The notes below the pieces were generated by a model. The model worked only from the letters and a program-made list of their open reading frames with translations, ran no database searches and was not told where the DNA came from. The translations under genes and the position numbers were made by a program. A DNA stretch of 64,000 nt from CAZMRF01 sp964568735 (GTDB lineage Bacteria; Acidobacteriota; Polarisedimenticolia; JACPZX01), in the NCBI GenBank assembly GCA_964568735.1, contig CAZMRF010000018.1:1-64000 (forward strand). The letters run 5' to 3'. Of the stretch, positions 1-8,816 are shown in pieces (position 1 is the stretch's first letter; each line of letters begins with the position of its first letter).

Positions 1-727
1 GATCGACTTCGTAGTAGAGATCAGTCGACTGTTCCGCCGGTCCGGAAATAATCAGCGGCGTCCGCGCCTCGTCGATGAGGATGCTGTCCACTTCGTCGAC
101 GATGGCGAATTGATGCCCGCGCTGCACGTAGTGCGCGAGCTCGAACTTCATGTTGTCGCGCAGGTAGTCGAATCCGAACTCGTTGTTCGTGCCGTAGGTC
201 ACGTCGGCGCCGTAGCCGGCTTTCCTCTCGGCGTCCGAGGCGGAGTGCTGGATGAGGCCCACCGTCAGCCCCAGGAACTTGTAGATGGGGCCCATCCACT
301 CGCTGTCCCGGCGGGCCAGGTAGTCGTTGACGGTGACGACGTGGACGCCCCTACCTGCCAGCGCGTTGAGGTAGACGGGCAGGGTGGCGACCAGGGTCTT
401 CCCTTCGCCGGTCTTCATCTCGGCGATCTTGCCCTGGTGAAGGACCATCCCTCCGATGAGCTGCACGTCGAAGTGCCGCATGGCCACCGTGCGGCGGGCA
501 ACCTCCCGGACGAGCGCGAAGGCCTCGGGAAGGAGATCGTCGAAGGTGGCGCCGCGGGCCGAAGCCTCGCGCAGCGCGGGAGTCCTGGCGGCGAGCTCGG
601 CGTCGCTGAGCGCGCGGATGCCGGGCTCGAGGGCGTTGATGGCTTCCACCCGGGGGTGAAGCCGCTTCATGTCGCGCTCGTGCTTCGTTCCGAAGACCTT
701 GCTGGCGACGGTGTTCAGAAGCGACAT
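1..727 (-). CDS. secA: Preprotein translocase ATPase SecA, N-terminal part (runs off the window)
   Basis: SecA is the cytoplasmic ATPase motor that pushes unfolded preproteins through SecYEG. About 242 N-terminal residues are present. The frame begins MSLLNTVASKVFG and contains the SecA helicase motifs: MKTGEGKT as Walker A near residue 105, VTVNDYLARRD, YGTNNEFGFDYLRD, and the DEVDSILIDEARTPL box. The ATG at 727 gives the normal SecA N-terminus. The C-terminal two thirds lie beyond base 1. The upstream same-strand gene is an M23 peptidase, separated by 170 bases holding a strong hairpin, so secA probably has its own transcript. Confidence 0.95.
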   Translation of the reverse strand, partial: MSLLNTVASKVFGTKHERDMKRLHPRVEAINALEPGIRALSDAELAARTPALREASARGATFDDLLPEAFALVREVARRTVAMRHFDVQLIGGMVLHQGKIAEMKTGEGKTLVATLPVYLNALAGRGVHVVTVNDYLARRDSEWMGPIYKFLGLTVGLIQHSASDAERKAGYGADVTYGTNNEFGFDYLRDNMKFELAHYVQRGHQFAIVDEVDSILIDEARTPLIISGPAEQSTDLYYEVD

Positions 728-813
728 GGACGCGGGTTCCGCTCCGATCCGGGATGCACCATCCCCCTTGGGTGGGCGATCTGAAAGGTCGTCGGGCCTA
801 GATGGGTCGCGGG

Positions 814-837
814 GGGCGCAACCTGGACGTTGCGCCC
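814..837 (-). terminator. Hairpin between M23 peptidase and secA
   Basis: GGGCGCAAC at 814-822 and GTTGCGCCC at 829-837 form a perfect 9-bp stem with a 6-base loop. It lies 61 bases after the stop of the M23 gene and 87 bases before secA. There is no T tract, so it may be a rho-assisted stop, or part of the secA leader. Confidence 0.5.
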
Positions 838-897
838 TATCCTAGACGGGTGCCGGAGGCCGCGTCAAGGCGGCGTGCCCGTGACCCGGATGGGAGG

Positions 898-1815
898 CTA
901 GGAGAGGCGGTCGAGGTCCAGGATGTAGTCCATCGGGTCGACCTTCGTCCCGTGGAGGAGGACCTCGTAGTGGAGATGGTAGCCGAGGCTCCGGCCGGTG
1001 TTGCCTACGAACCCGATGATCTCGCCGCGCCGGATCTCCTGCCCCACGCTGATATTGAAGCCCTGGAGATGAGCGTAGCGCGTCGTGACCCCGTTGCCGT
1101 GGGAGATGTAGATCACCTGGCCGTAGTCGGGCTCCCGGCGCGCCCGGGTCACGATGCCGTCGGCCGGCGACCTGACCGCCGTCCCGAGCATCGCGACGAT
1201 GTCCAGGCCCTTGTGGAAGGCGCGCGATCCCGTGAAGGGGTCGCGCCTGTACCCGAAGCCGTAGGAGATCATCCCTTTCACCGGAGCGATGGAAGGGGTG
1301 GAGGCCAGCAGGAGCGATTGATCGTGGTAGACGCGGTTGAGAACGCCGTAGGAGTCGACCAGCACTCCGGTGCGTTCGTGGAGAGTCTCGATCTCGTCTT
1401 TGAGCCGATTCGTCCTCACCGCGTCGACGCTCCGGACCTGCGGGACAACCTGTCCGGGTACGGCCTCTCGAGCGCCGCCGACGGGCTGCGACGAGGGGAG
1501 GTCTTCCACGCCGGCCATGAGCGCGAACTTCGTCGCTTCGGTTTCGAAGTAGGCCACGCGATCCCTCAGTGACGAGATCGACGAATCCAGATCGACGCCC
1601 GCCATCCGCAGCTCCTGGTTCTCGTCCCGCAGCGTCGAGACCTCGCCTCCCCGCTCGTGGGCCAGGTGGATGTAGAGGGGAAGGAGTCCCGTGGAGATGA
1701 CGGCGGCGCCCGCGATGACCGACAGCGCGACGATGAACGCCGCGCTCACGCGGAGCTGGGTGAACTTCGCCCGCGTGTGCGGGACGACCATGATGGTGTA
1801 GAACTTGCCCTTCAC
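898..1815 (-). CDS. Membrane-anchored M23 (LytM-type) murein endopeptidase or endopeptidase activator
   Basis: The product (305 aa) is a probable cell-wall metallopeptidase facing the periplasm. A single membrane helix lies at about residues 22-49. A coiled-coil or linker region (about 55-165) follows, then a C-terminal LytM domain. The zinc ligands of M23 are visible as H201 and D205 (AFHKGLD) and H280/H282 (YHLHYE), so the site looks intact and active. I chose the GTG at 1815 because GGAG sits six bases upstream. The ATG at 1977 would add 54 residues of non-conserved sequence. It reads towards secA, an arrangement seen in many bacteria. Confidence 0.85.
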   Translation of the reverse strand: MKGKFYTIMVVPHTRAKFTQLRVSAAFIVALSVIAGAAVISTGLLPLYIHLAHERGGEVSTLRDENQELRMAGVDLDSSISSLRDRVAYFETEATKFALMAGVEDLPSSQPVGGAREAVPGQVVPQVRSVDAVRTNRLKDEIETLHERTGVLVDSYGVLNRVYHDQSLLLASTPSIAPVKGMISYGFGYRRDPFTGSRAFHKGLDIVAMLGTAVRSPADGIVTRARREPDYGQVIYISHGNGVTTRYAHLQGFNISVGQEIRRGEIIGFVGNTGRSLGYHLHYEVLLHGTKVDPMDYILDLDRLS

Positions 1816-2023
1816 CTGGCGCTCCGATGAGATTCCGTTGCAGGATTGGGGATCGGCCAGAAAACCGGCCGAGCCTACCACAGCGTTTCTCGCTCGCGCA
1901 ACGAATCTGGGACTTTCGTAACTCGAAATCCAGCGCGGCCCCGGATTTCCCCCGCCGGCCGCAGAATCCGCCGACAATCACAACCCGTTGAAAGCCCCGT
2001 CAAGGTCTGAGAGAATCCCGCAC

Positions 2024-3124
2024 ATGCTCGGAAAGATGACGCCCGGCGCGGCCGGCGGGTTAGGCAGGCTCCTCTTCATAGGAATCGATGGCGGAGCCCT
2101 GACACCCGCGACCAGGAGGCTGCTCGAAGAGGTCCGGCCCGGGGGGGTCATCCTCTTCCGTCGCAACGTCGTCAGCCTGACGGAGCTGGCCGCCCTCTGC
2201 CATGCCATCCGGGCCGCCGTGGATCCGCCTCCGATCATCGCCGTGGACGAGGAGGGCGGCCGCGTCACCCGGCTCGCGCCTCATCTCACCGGGCTTCCGG
2301 CGGCCTCGAGGGCAGCCGCAGCCGGCACCGGACCCCTGCGCGACTACTGGACGCGCTACGGGGATCTCCTTCACCAGCTTGGTTTCGACGTCGACTTCGC
2401 CCCTGTCGTGGATCTCTGCGCTGCCGACGCTCCGAATGGGATCGCCGATCGCTCGTTCGGGACCTCCCCGGCCGTCGTGATCGGGTGCGCCCGCGCCGTG
2501 ATCGAGGGGCTCGAATCGGCGGGCATCCTCCCGGTGCTGAAGCATTTCCCCGGCCTCGGCCCCACGCTCCTCGACTCGCACCATCACCTGCCCTCCCTCG
2601 AGAAGAGCAGGCAGAACTTCGAGAAGGAAGATCTCCTTCCTTACGTCGAGCTCGGTCCCGAGGCCGCCGCGGTGATGATCGGGCACGGCCACTACCCGTT
2701 CTATTCGGGGGCGGATCCCGTGGCGGCCACGCTGTCTCCCGCCGTGAGCACGGATCTCCTTCGAGGGCCCGTCGGATTCAGGGGAGTCGCCATCTCCGAC
2801 GACCTCGAGATGAAGGCGGTTTCCGCCAGGGTGGCCTGGGACGATCTCGTCCCACGTGCGGTCGCCGCCGGCAGCGACATGCTCCTCATCTGTCACAAGG
2901 AGGAGAGGATCCGCGCCGCCGTCGAAGCGCTCCGGCGCCGCGCTGAATCCGACTCCTCCTTTGCCTCCAGGTGCGAGGAGTCGCTGAGAAGGATCGAGAA
3001 CCTCGGGGCGCGCTGCCGCGCCACGCGCGCCGCGGCCCCCGCCCCCCCCTCGGCCATCGACGAGGCGCGTACGGCCTTGCTGCGCTCAGCGGCGGAGGTA
3101 TCGGGGGAGGCTGCGAGAGCCTAG
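2024..3124 (+). CDS. nagZ: Glycoside hydrolase family 3, beta-N-acetylglucosaminidase (NagZ-like)
   Basis: This 366-aa protein has the length and order of NagZ, which removes GlcNAc from muropeptides during cell-wall recycling. The barrel begins FIGIDGGALTPATRRLL. The KHFPGxG loop (K173-H174) is followed by DSHHHLP (D184, H186), the mobile His loop that acts in acid/base catalysis in NagZ. SDDLEMKA holds the predicted nucleophile Asp (259 or 260). One oddity is KHFPGLG in place of the usual KHFPGHG. The ATG at 2024 is preferred over an upstream in-frame TTG at 1988. It diverges from the M23 peptidase, so two peptidoglycan enzymes sit back to back. The exact substrate is inferred. Confidence 0.85.
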   Translation: MLGKMTPGAAGGLGRLLFIGIDGGALTPATRRLLEEVRPGGVILFRRNVVSLTELAALCHAIRAAVDPPPIIAVDEEGGRVTRLAPHLTGLPAASRAAAAGTGPLRDYWTRYGDLLHQLGFDVDFAPVVDLCAADAPNGIADRSFGTSPAVVIGCARAVIEGLESAGILPVLKHFPGLGPTLLDSHHHLPSLEKSRQNFEKEDLLPYVELGPEAAAVMIGHGHYPFYSGADPVAATLSPAVSTDLLRGPVGFRGVAISDDLEMKAVSARVAWDDLVPRAVAAGSDMLLICHKEERIRAAVEALRRRAESDSSFASRCEESLRRIENLGARCRATRAAAPAPPSAIDEARTALLRSAAEVSGEAARA

Positions 3125-3171
3125 AGGCCCTTCCCGAGCCCGCCTCTCCGAGAGCCGGCGGACCCCGCGAC

Positions 3172-3201
3172 TTGTTGGCCGCCCGGCGCGGGACATACAA
3201 T
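3172..3201 (+). promoter_or_regulatory. Sigma70-type promoter for the GAF-GspE gene
   Basis: TTGTTG at 3172-3177 and TACAAT at 3196-3201 are separated by 18 bases. The predicted transcript starts about 40 bases before the ATG at 3248. Confidence 0.6.
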
Positions 3202-3247
3202 CCCGGCCTGTCCGAGACCCGGCAGCGCGTTTCTGAGGAGTCCGCAG

Positions 3248-5557
3248 ATGCCAGCCCAGAGCAGCCCGGAGGTCGAGAGCCTTCAGAGGGAAGTCACCTA
3301 CCGTCGAAAGCTGGGCGAGATCACGAATCTCTTCAACTCGGCGCCTTCCCTCAACCACATCCTCGTCAATCTCAAGGACAAGATCCTCGAGCTCATCGGG
3401 GCCGAGCGCGTCACGATCTTCGCCATCGACTCGAAGAACCAGGAGCTCTATTCGCTCCAGAAGAGCGGGAACGACATCAAGGAGATCCGGGTCCCGAAGA
3501 GCTTCGGGTCCGTCACCGGCTTCACGGCGCTCTCGCGTCAGACCGTGCGCATCAAGAACGCCTACGACCCCGCCGAGCTCGGCGGGATCCACGAGAAGCT
3601 GAAGTTCGACGCACGCTGGGACAAGGCGACCGGGTTCAGGACCACGCAGGTGCTCGCCACTCCCATCATGTTCGAGAAGTACCTGATCGGAGTGCTCGAG
3701 TTCCTCAACAAGTCGGGAGAGGACACCTTCTCGCAGGCCGACCAGGAGGCCGCCGAGGAGATTGCCCGCATGCTGGGGGTGGCCTTCTACAACCAGAACC
3801 GGGCCTCCCGCCAGAGCAAGCCCGTCGGCAAGTTCAGCCTCCTGATCGACAAGGGGATCATCTCAGAGCAGGATCTCGCGACGGCCGCTCAGGCCGCCCG
3901 GGTCAACAACGCGGACCTCGCCGTCGCGCTCATGGAGCAGTTCAGGATCCCCAAGGAAGAGATCGGGGCCTCCCTGAGCCAGTTCTACCGAGTTCCCTTC
4001 TTCAACTACACCGGCAACGAGCGGATCCCCACGGACCTCGTCCAGAGGATTCCCTTCGACTGGCTCAAGAAGAGCCTGGTGGCGCCGGTCGAGAAGAAGG
4101 GCCCCTCGCTGGTCGTGGCCGTGGACGATCCCACCGATCTCGTGCGCCTGGACGGGATGAAGGTGCTGGGGATCGCTTCATCCGTGGAGCCCCAGGTCGC
4201 CCTGAGGGACGACCTGCTGCGCTACATCCACACCTCGTACGACCAGCCCATGGACCCCGGCGACGCGAGCATGGGCAGGCTCCTGGTCGAGCTGGGGAGC
4301 GCGGAGTCCGCGACGGAGGGTGAGGAGGGCGCCGGCGACGGGGAGATCGCCGAGAGCGACAGCGCGATCATCCGGCTGGCCAACCAGATCGTCACGGACG
4401 CCTACGAGCGGGGCGTCTCGGACATCCACATCGAGCCCAACGGGCCCAACCTGCCGACGATGATCCGCTTCCGGGTCGACGGCATGTGCCACAAGTACAT
4501 GGACCTGCCCTCCGCCCACCGGAACGCCCTGGTGCAGCGCTTCAAGATCATGGCGACGCTGGACATCGCCGAGCGGCGCAAGCCCCAGGACGGCAAGATC
4601 CGCTTCAAGATGGGGCCGCAGACCATCGAGCTGCGCGTCGCGACGATTCCAACGTCCGGCAACAACGAGGACGTGGTGATGCGAATCCTGGCCGCGAGCA
4701 AGCCCCACCCGCTCGAGAAGATGGGGATGAGCGATCGGAACCTTCGCGAGTTCAAGGCCATCATCGACAAACCCTACGGCATCATCCTCTGCTGCGGGCC
4801 GACGGGCTCGGGGAAAACCACGACGCTGCACTCGGCGCTGGGCTACATCAACAGGATCGACCGGAAGATCTGGACGGCCGAGGATCCCGTCGAGATCACG
4901 CAGCCGGGCCTCCGGCAGGTCCAGGTGCACCCCAAGATCGACTTCACCTTCGCCGCCGCCATGCGCTCGTTCCTGCGCGCGGACCCCGACATCATCATGG
5001 TGGGCGAGATGCGCGACCAGGAGACCGCTCAGACGGGAATCGAGGCCTCCCTGACGGGCCACCTCGTTCTCTCAACCCTTCACACGAACAGCGCCCCCGA
5101 GACCATCGTCCGGCTCCTGGACATGAACATCGATCCCTTCAACTTCGCCGATTCGGTCCTCGGCATCCTGGCGCAGCGCCTGGCCCGGACAATCTGCTCC
5201 TCCTGCAAGGAGACCTACAAGCCGTCGAAGGAGGAGATAGCCGAGCTGCGCGAGTCCTACGGCCCGAGCCTCTTCGACGAGCGCCTCGCGGCGCAGGTTG
5301 GACCCACCCCGACCCTGGCCCGCGGACGCGGGTGCAAGGAGTGCACCGACACGGGCTACAAGGGCCGGATCGCCGTCCACGAGCTGATGATCGGCACCGA
5401 CGAGATCAAGAGGATGATCGTCCGCCGTGCACCCGTCGAGGAGCTGAGGAATCACGCCATCAAGGAAGGGATGACCACGCTCCTGCAGGACGGCATCGAC
5501 AAGGTCTTCAGGGGGTTCACGGACTTCAAGCAGGTCCGCGCCGTCTGCATCAGGTAG
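3248..5557 (+). CDS. GAF domain-type II/IV secretion ATPase fusion (GspE/PilB family)
   Basis: The 769-aa protein joins an N-terminal GAF sensor domain (about residues 25-185) to a GspE/PilB hexameric ATPase. A MshEN/GspE-N-like region covers about 190-345. The core carries Walker A GPTGSGKT at 517-524, Walker B DPDIIMVGE at 579-587, and a His box around TGHLVLSTLHTN. Two CxxC pairs (C650/C653, C696/C699) form the zinc module typical of PilB/GspE. A GAGGAG ribosome site lies just before the ATG. Extension ATPases power pilus or pseudopilus assembly at the inner membrane. The GAF domain suggests control by a small ligand such as a cyclic nucleotide, which is inference. No pil or gsp genes are adjacent, so it is an orphan. 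Confidence 0.9.
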   Translation: MPAQSSPEVESLQREVTYRRKLGEITNLFNSAPSLNHILVNLKDKILELIGAERVTIFAIDSKNQELYSLQKSGNDIKEIRVPKSFGSVTGFTALSRQTVRIKNAYDPAELGGIHEKLKFDARWDKATGFRTTQVLATPIMFEKYLIGVLEFLNKSGEDTFSQADQEAAEEIARMLGVAFYNQNRASRQSKPVGKFSLLIDKGIISEQDLATAAQAARVNNADLAVALMEQFRIPKEEIGASLSQFYRVPFFNYTGNERIPTDLVQRIPFDWLKKSLVAPVEKKGPSLVVAVDDPTDLVRLDGMKVLGIASSVEPQVALRDDLLRYIHTSYDQPMDPGDASMGRLLVELGSAESATEGEEGAGDGEIAESDSAIIRLANQIVTDAYERGVSDIHIEPNGPNLPTMIRFRVDGMCHKYMDLPSAHRNALVQRFKIMATLDIAERRKPQDGKIRFKMGPQTIELRVATIPTSGNNEDVVMRILAASKPHPLEKMGMSDRNLREFKAIIDKPYGIILCCGPTGSGKTTTLHSALGYINRIDRKIWTAEDPVEITQPGLRQVQVHPKIDFTFAAAMRSFLRADPDIIMVGEMRDQETAQTGIEASLTGHLVLSTLHTNSAPETIVRLLDMNIDPFNFADSVLGILAQRLARTICSSCKETYKPSKEEIAELRESYGPSLFDERLAAQVGPTPTLARGRGCKECTDTGYKGRIAVHELMIGTDEIKRMIVRRAPVEELRNHAIKEGMTTLLQDGIDKVFRGFTDFKQVRAVCIR

Positions 5558-5580
5558 CGCGGGGGCCCCGATTCCCGCGC
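5557..5580. terminator. Bidirectional hairpin between convergent genes
   Basis: GCGCGGG (5557-5563) pairs with CCCGCGC (5574-5580) across a 10-base loop. It overlaps the stop of the GspE-like gene and precedes the stop of purC on the other strand, so it could end both transcripts. Confidence 0.55.
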
Positions 5581-5588
5581 TTGGACAT

Positions 5589-6488
5589 TCAGAGGGAGTG
5601 GCCGGTGAGGCGGCGGTAGATTTCCTGGTAGCGACCGCTCGTCCCTTCGACGATCTCGGGGGGGAGCATGGGGACGGGGGGCTGCTTGTCCCAGCCGCTC
5701 CGCTCCAGGTGATCGCGGACGAACTGCTTGTCGAAGGAGGGCGGGCTGATCCCGGGGCGGTAGCTCTCGCGATCCCAGAAGCGTGAGGAATCGGGAGTGA
5801 GGACCTCGTCGCACAGGAGGATCTCGCCGCTCCCGGCCAGGCGGCCGAACTCGAACTTCGTGTCCGCGATGATGACGCCGGCGGCTTCCGCGTGCTGGCT
5901 CGCCTTCATGAAGATCGCCAGGGAGAGCTCCCTCAGCCTGCGGGCGTCGTCCGCACCGATGATGGAGGCCATGCTCTCGAACGAGATGTTCTCGTCGTGC
6001 CCCGACGCCGCCTTCGTGGCCGGCGTGAAGATCGGCTCCGGCAGGCGGCTGGCGAGCTGCAGTCCCTTCGGGAGCCGCACGCCGCTCGTGGCGCCGGAGG
6101 CCAGGTACTCCTTGTAGCCCGATCCGGCCAGATACCCGCGCACGACGCACTCGACGGGGAACATGCGCGCCTTGCGGACGATCATCGATCGTCCCTCCAG
6201 CACGGCGGCGTGGCCTTTCAGGCTTCCGGGATAGCGGGCGACGTCGCACTCGATCAGGTGGTTCGGCACGATATCCCCGGTGAGCGCGAACCAGTGCCTG
6301 GAGAGCTGCGTCAGCACCTTGCCCTTGCCGGGAATGCCGTTCGGCAGCACGTAATCGAAGGCCGAGATCCGATCGGTGGAGAGCATCAAGAGTTGATCGC
6401 CGAGGTCGAAGATCTCCCTCACCTTCCCCGAGGCCATCTTCGTGAGCCCCGGAAGATCGACGGTCGTGATCGCCTCGGTCGCACTCAT
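5589..6488 (-). CDS. purC: Phosphoribosylaminoimidazole-succinocarboxamide synthase
   Basis: PurC (SAICAR synthetase) joins CAIR and aspartate using ATP in de novo purine synthesis. At 299 aa it matches the longer, yeast-like form of the family. Visible signatures are GKVREIFDLGD (ATP loop), STDRISAFDYVLPNGIPGKG, VECVVRGYLAGSG and IADTKFEFG followed by the CDEVLTPDSSRFW segment. GAGGAG lies six bases before the ATG. It is the only purine gene in the window. Confidence 0.97.
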   Translation of the reverse strand: MSATEAITTVDLPGLTKMASGKVREIFDLGDQLLMLSTDRISAFDYVLPNGIPGKGKVLTQLSRHWFALTGDIVPNHLIECDVARYPGSLKGHAAVLEGRSMIVRKARMFPVECVVRGYLAGSGYKEYLASGATSGVRLPKGLQLASRLPEPIFTPATKAASGHDENISFESMASIIGADDARRLRELSLAIFMKASQHAEAAGVIIADTKFEFGRLAGSGEILLCDEVLTPDSSRFWDRESYRPGISPPSFDKQFVRDHLERSGWDKQPPVPMLPPEIVEGTSGRYQEIYRRLTGHSL

Positions 6489-6691
6489 CGGGAGCTCCTC
6501 TCACGGGCGCTGGCCGCGCCGCAGGGACGCGCCGGAAACCTGTCCTCACCACGGCGCGGACAGGCTCGCAGAGGTTAGACTGGATGCGGGGCGCATCCTA
6601 GCCCCGGCCCCGGGGGACGATCAACCCCGGGATCTCCACACGACGAACCCACAGCCGCGAGGGCCGCCAGCGCCCTGTCCGGAGCCGCACC

Positions 6692-7954
6692 ATGCCGACG
6701 CGCAGACTCACCACAGAGGGGCATCTCATCGACACCGGCCTGATGTCCCGGATCCTGAACGTCATCGTGGAGAACGGGGGCAGCTACGAGCTGCTCGGCT
6801 TCGACATCGGCCGGACCATCACAGACTTCTCACGCGCCGAGCTGGAGGTCACCGCCGGGGATCAGGACCAGCTCGATCTCGTGCTCGACAACCTCATCGG
6901 CATGGGGTGCCGGATCGTCGAGCATGGCCCGGCCGACATCCTCCTGCACCCTTCCGAGAAGGACGGCACGGTCCCCCCGGACTTCTACTCCACGACGAAC
7001 CATCCCACCCGGGTGCGGGTGGCCGGGCGCTGGGTGGACGTCTCGGAGCAGAGGATGGACGCCGTCATCCGCATCGACGAGAGCGGAGAGGCTAGCTGCG
7101 TCAAGCTGAGGGACGTGCGTCGCGGCGACATGATCGTCTGCGGGGTCGAGGGAGTCAGGGTCATCCCTCCCTTCCGCAAGCGCGAGAAGATGGATTTCGT
7201 GTTCATGGACCGGGACATCTCCTCGGAGAGGCGCGTCGAGATCATCGTCGCCGATCTCGCCCGCGAGCTGAGAGAGGTCCGCGCGAAGGGCGGGCGGACG
7301 GTGATCGTGGCAGGCCCCGTCGTGGTCCACACCGGTGGCGCCGCTCACATGGGAAGGCTCTTCCGCGGCGGCTACGTCCAGGCCCTGCTCTCGGGCAACG
7401 CCCTCGCCGTCCACGACGTCGAGCAGGCCCTCTACGGAACGTCACTGGGAGTCGACGTGCGCACGGGCATTCCCGTCTACGAGGGGCACAAGAACCACAT
7501 GAGGGCCATCAACGCCATCCGGACCGCCGGATCCATGCGCCAGGCGGTGGAGACGGGGCTCCTGCGATCCGGCGTGATGTTCGAGGCGATGAAGGCCGGC
7601 ATCGACGTCGTCCTGGCGGGATCGATTCGCGACGACGGCCCCATGCCGGAGACGATCATGGACCTCGTCGAGGCCCAGGAGGCCTACTGGCGGGCCCTGC
7701 GCGGCGCGGAGATGGTCATCATCCTCTCGACCATGCTCCACGGCATCGGGACCGGCAACATGACGCCTTCCCACGTCCGCACGATCTGCGTGGACATCAA
7801 CCCGGCCGTCGTCACCAAGCTCGTCGATCGGGGCTCGGCGCAGGCGGCGGGCGTCGTCACCGACGTGGGGCTCTTCCTGAGGCTCCTCGCCGACGAGCTG
7901 CAGCTCCCTCCCACCCCGGCCGGGGTCGAGTCGCAGATGGGCACGCGGAGCTAG
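6692..7954 (+). CDS. TIGR00300 family protein (LOR/SDH-like, archaeal-type ornithine cyclodeaminase family)
   Basis: The 420-aa protein resembles the TIGR00300 family. Some archaeal members of this family have been described as NAD-dependent ornithine cyclodeaminases, and the domain is also fused to arginine dihydrolase in cyanobacterial AgrE. The N-terminal part (1-110) is a regulatory-like alpha/beta domain (ISRILNVIVENGG type). The rest holds a dinucleotide-binding core around VIVAGPVVVHTGG and the conserved GIPVYEGHKNHMRAINAIRTAG and STMLHGIGTGNM segments. The predicted role is conversion of ornithine to proline, or a related amino-acid reaction. This is inference from family, since no arginine genes are nearby. 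Confidence 0.7.
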   Translation: MPTRRLTTEGHLIDTGLMSRILNVIVENGGSYELLGFDIGRTITDFSRAELEVTAGDQDQLDLVLDNLIGMGCRIVEHGPADILLHPSEKDGTVPPDFYSTTNHPTRVRVAGRWVDVSEQRMDAVIRIDESGEASCVKLRDVRRGDMIVCGVEGVRVIPPFRKREKMDFVFMDRDISSERRVEIIVADLARELREVRAKGGRTVIVAGPVVVHTGGAAHMGRLFRGGYVQALLSGNALAVHDVEQALYGTSLGVDVRTGIPVYEGHKNHMRAINAIRTAGSMRQAVETGLLRSGVMFEAMKAGIDVVLAGSIRDDGPMPETIMDLVEAQEAYWRALRGAEMVIILSTMLHGIGTGNMTPSHVRTICVDINPAVVTKLVDRGSAQAAGVVTDVGLFLRLLADELQLPPTPAGVESQMGTRS

Positions 7955-7968
7955 GCGCTACGCCCTTC

Positions 7969-7988
7969 GCCGGCTGAACTGCGCCGGC
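7969..7988. terminator. Hairpin between convergent genes
   Basis: Two copies of the self-complementary GCCGGC (7969-7974 and 7983-7988) can pair across 8 bases. The hairpin lies 15 bases after the TIGR00300 stop. No T run follows. Confidence 0.35.
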
Positions 7989-8085
7989 TCATCTCGTGAG
8001 CATGGCCCTGCGCCAGCACGGGCCGCTCGTGGGAGCGGAGGGCGAGCACCGTGCGCGAAGCTGACTCGGAATCGTGATCTCTCGT

Positions 8086-8814
8086 TCAGTTCCCGCGCAG
8101 GATGCTGCCGAGCACCCCTCCCGCCTGCCCGCCCCCGCCGCCGGTCCGCGTCGGGAGCTGGGGGATGAGCCAGGAGAGGAAGGCCTGCGTGCTGCGGGTC
8201 TGGATGAAGAGATCTCCCTGCCCCTGGAACTCGCAGACCAGCCCCTCGCCGCCGAGGAAGGTGGATTTCCAGTTCCCGAAGCGCTGCACGCTGAAGGAGA
8301 GTCCCTGCGTGAAAGCCACGACGTGGCCCGTGTCACAGAGGTAGGGGCGTCCCTGCGTGATCGCCACCTTGTGGATGGCGCCGTACGACGACAGGAGGAT
8401 GTCGCCGGAGCCCGAGGCCTTCAACAAGAACAGGCCCTCGCCGCTGAAGAAGGTCTTGGCCCCGCCCCAGGCGGTGTCGAGGTCGATGGCGGGGTCGCCG
8501 GCCAGGAAGGAAGCCGACTGGATGAAGAGAGTCTCTCCTTTCATCGGGACGTGGTAGATGTCGCCCGGCAGCGAAGGCGCCAGCGTCACTTCGCCCGGGG
8601 TCCCCTCGGCGCGGTAGGTGTTCGCGAAGAGGCTCTCCCCCCCGAGCACCTTCCGCTTCAGGGCACCGATGACGCCTCCCTTCATCGCGGTCTCGGGACG
8701 GATGTTGGCGGACATCGAGACCATGGCCCCGGATTCCGCCTGGACGGCCTCGCCGGGCCGGAGCTGGACGACGGCGAGCGAGTAGGATGGCCGATAGAGG
8801 ATTTCGATCTGCAT
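8086..8814 (-). CDS. AIM24 / TIGR00266 family protein
   Basis: This 242-aa protein belongs to the AIM24 (TIGR00266) family, whose bacterial members have no firmly assigned biochemical role. It has the expected beta-rich repeats: PGEAVQAESGAMVSMSANI near the N-terminus, FANTYRAEG, then GSGDILLSSYGAI and FLGGEGLVCEFQGQGDLFIQTRS. The C-terminus is a Gly-rich tail (RTGGGGGQAGGVLGSILRGN) typical of the family. It starts two bases downstream of the stop of the gene at 8817, so the two are probably co-transcribed. Confidence 0.85.
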   Translation of the reverse strand: MQIEILYRPSYSLAVVQLRPGEAVQAESGAMVSMSANIRPETAMKGGVIGALKRKVLGGESLFANTYRAEGTPGEVTLAPSLPGDIYHVPMKGETLFIQSASFLAGDPAIDLDTAWGGAKTFFSGEGLFLLKASGSGDILLSSYGAIHKVAITQGRPYLCDTGHVVAFTQGLSFSVQRFGNWKSTFLGGEGLVCEFQGQGDLFIQTRSTQAFLSWLIPQLPTRTGGGGGQAGGVLGSILRGN

Positions 8815-8816
8815 GA

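Noticed and set aside
8064..8074. Shared 11-mer GACTCGGAATC near 8064 and 40979 as a repeat family
   Set aside because: The match does not extend convincingly on either side and could be chance in 64 kb of biased sequence.
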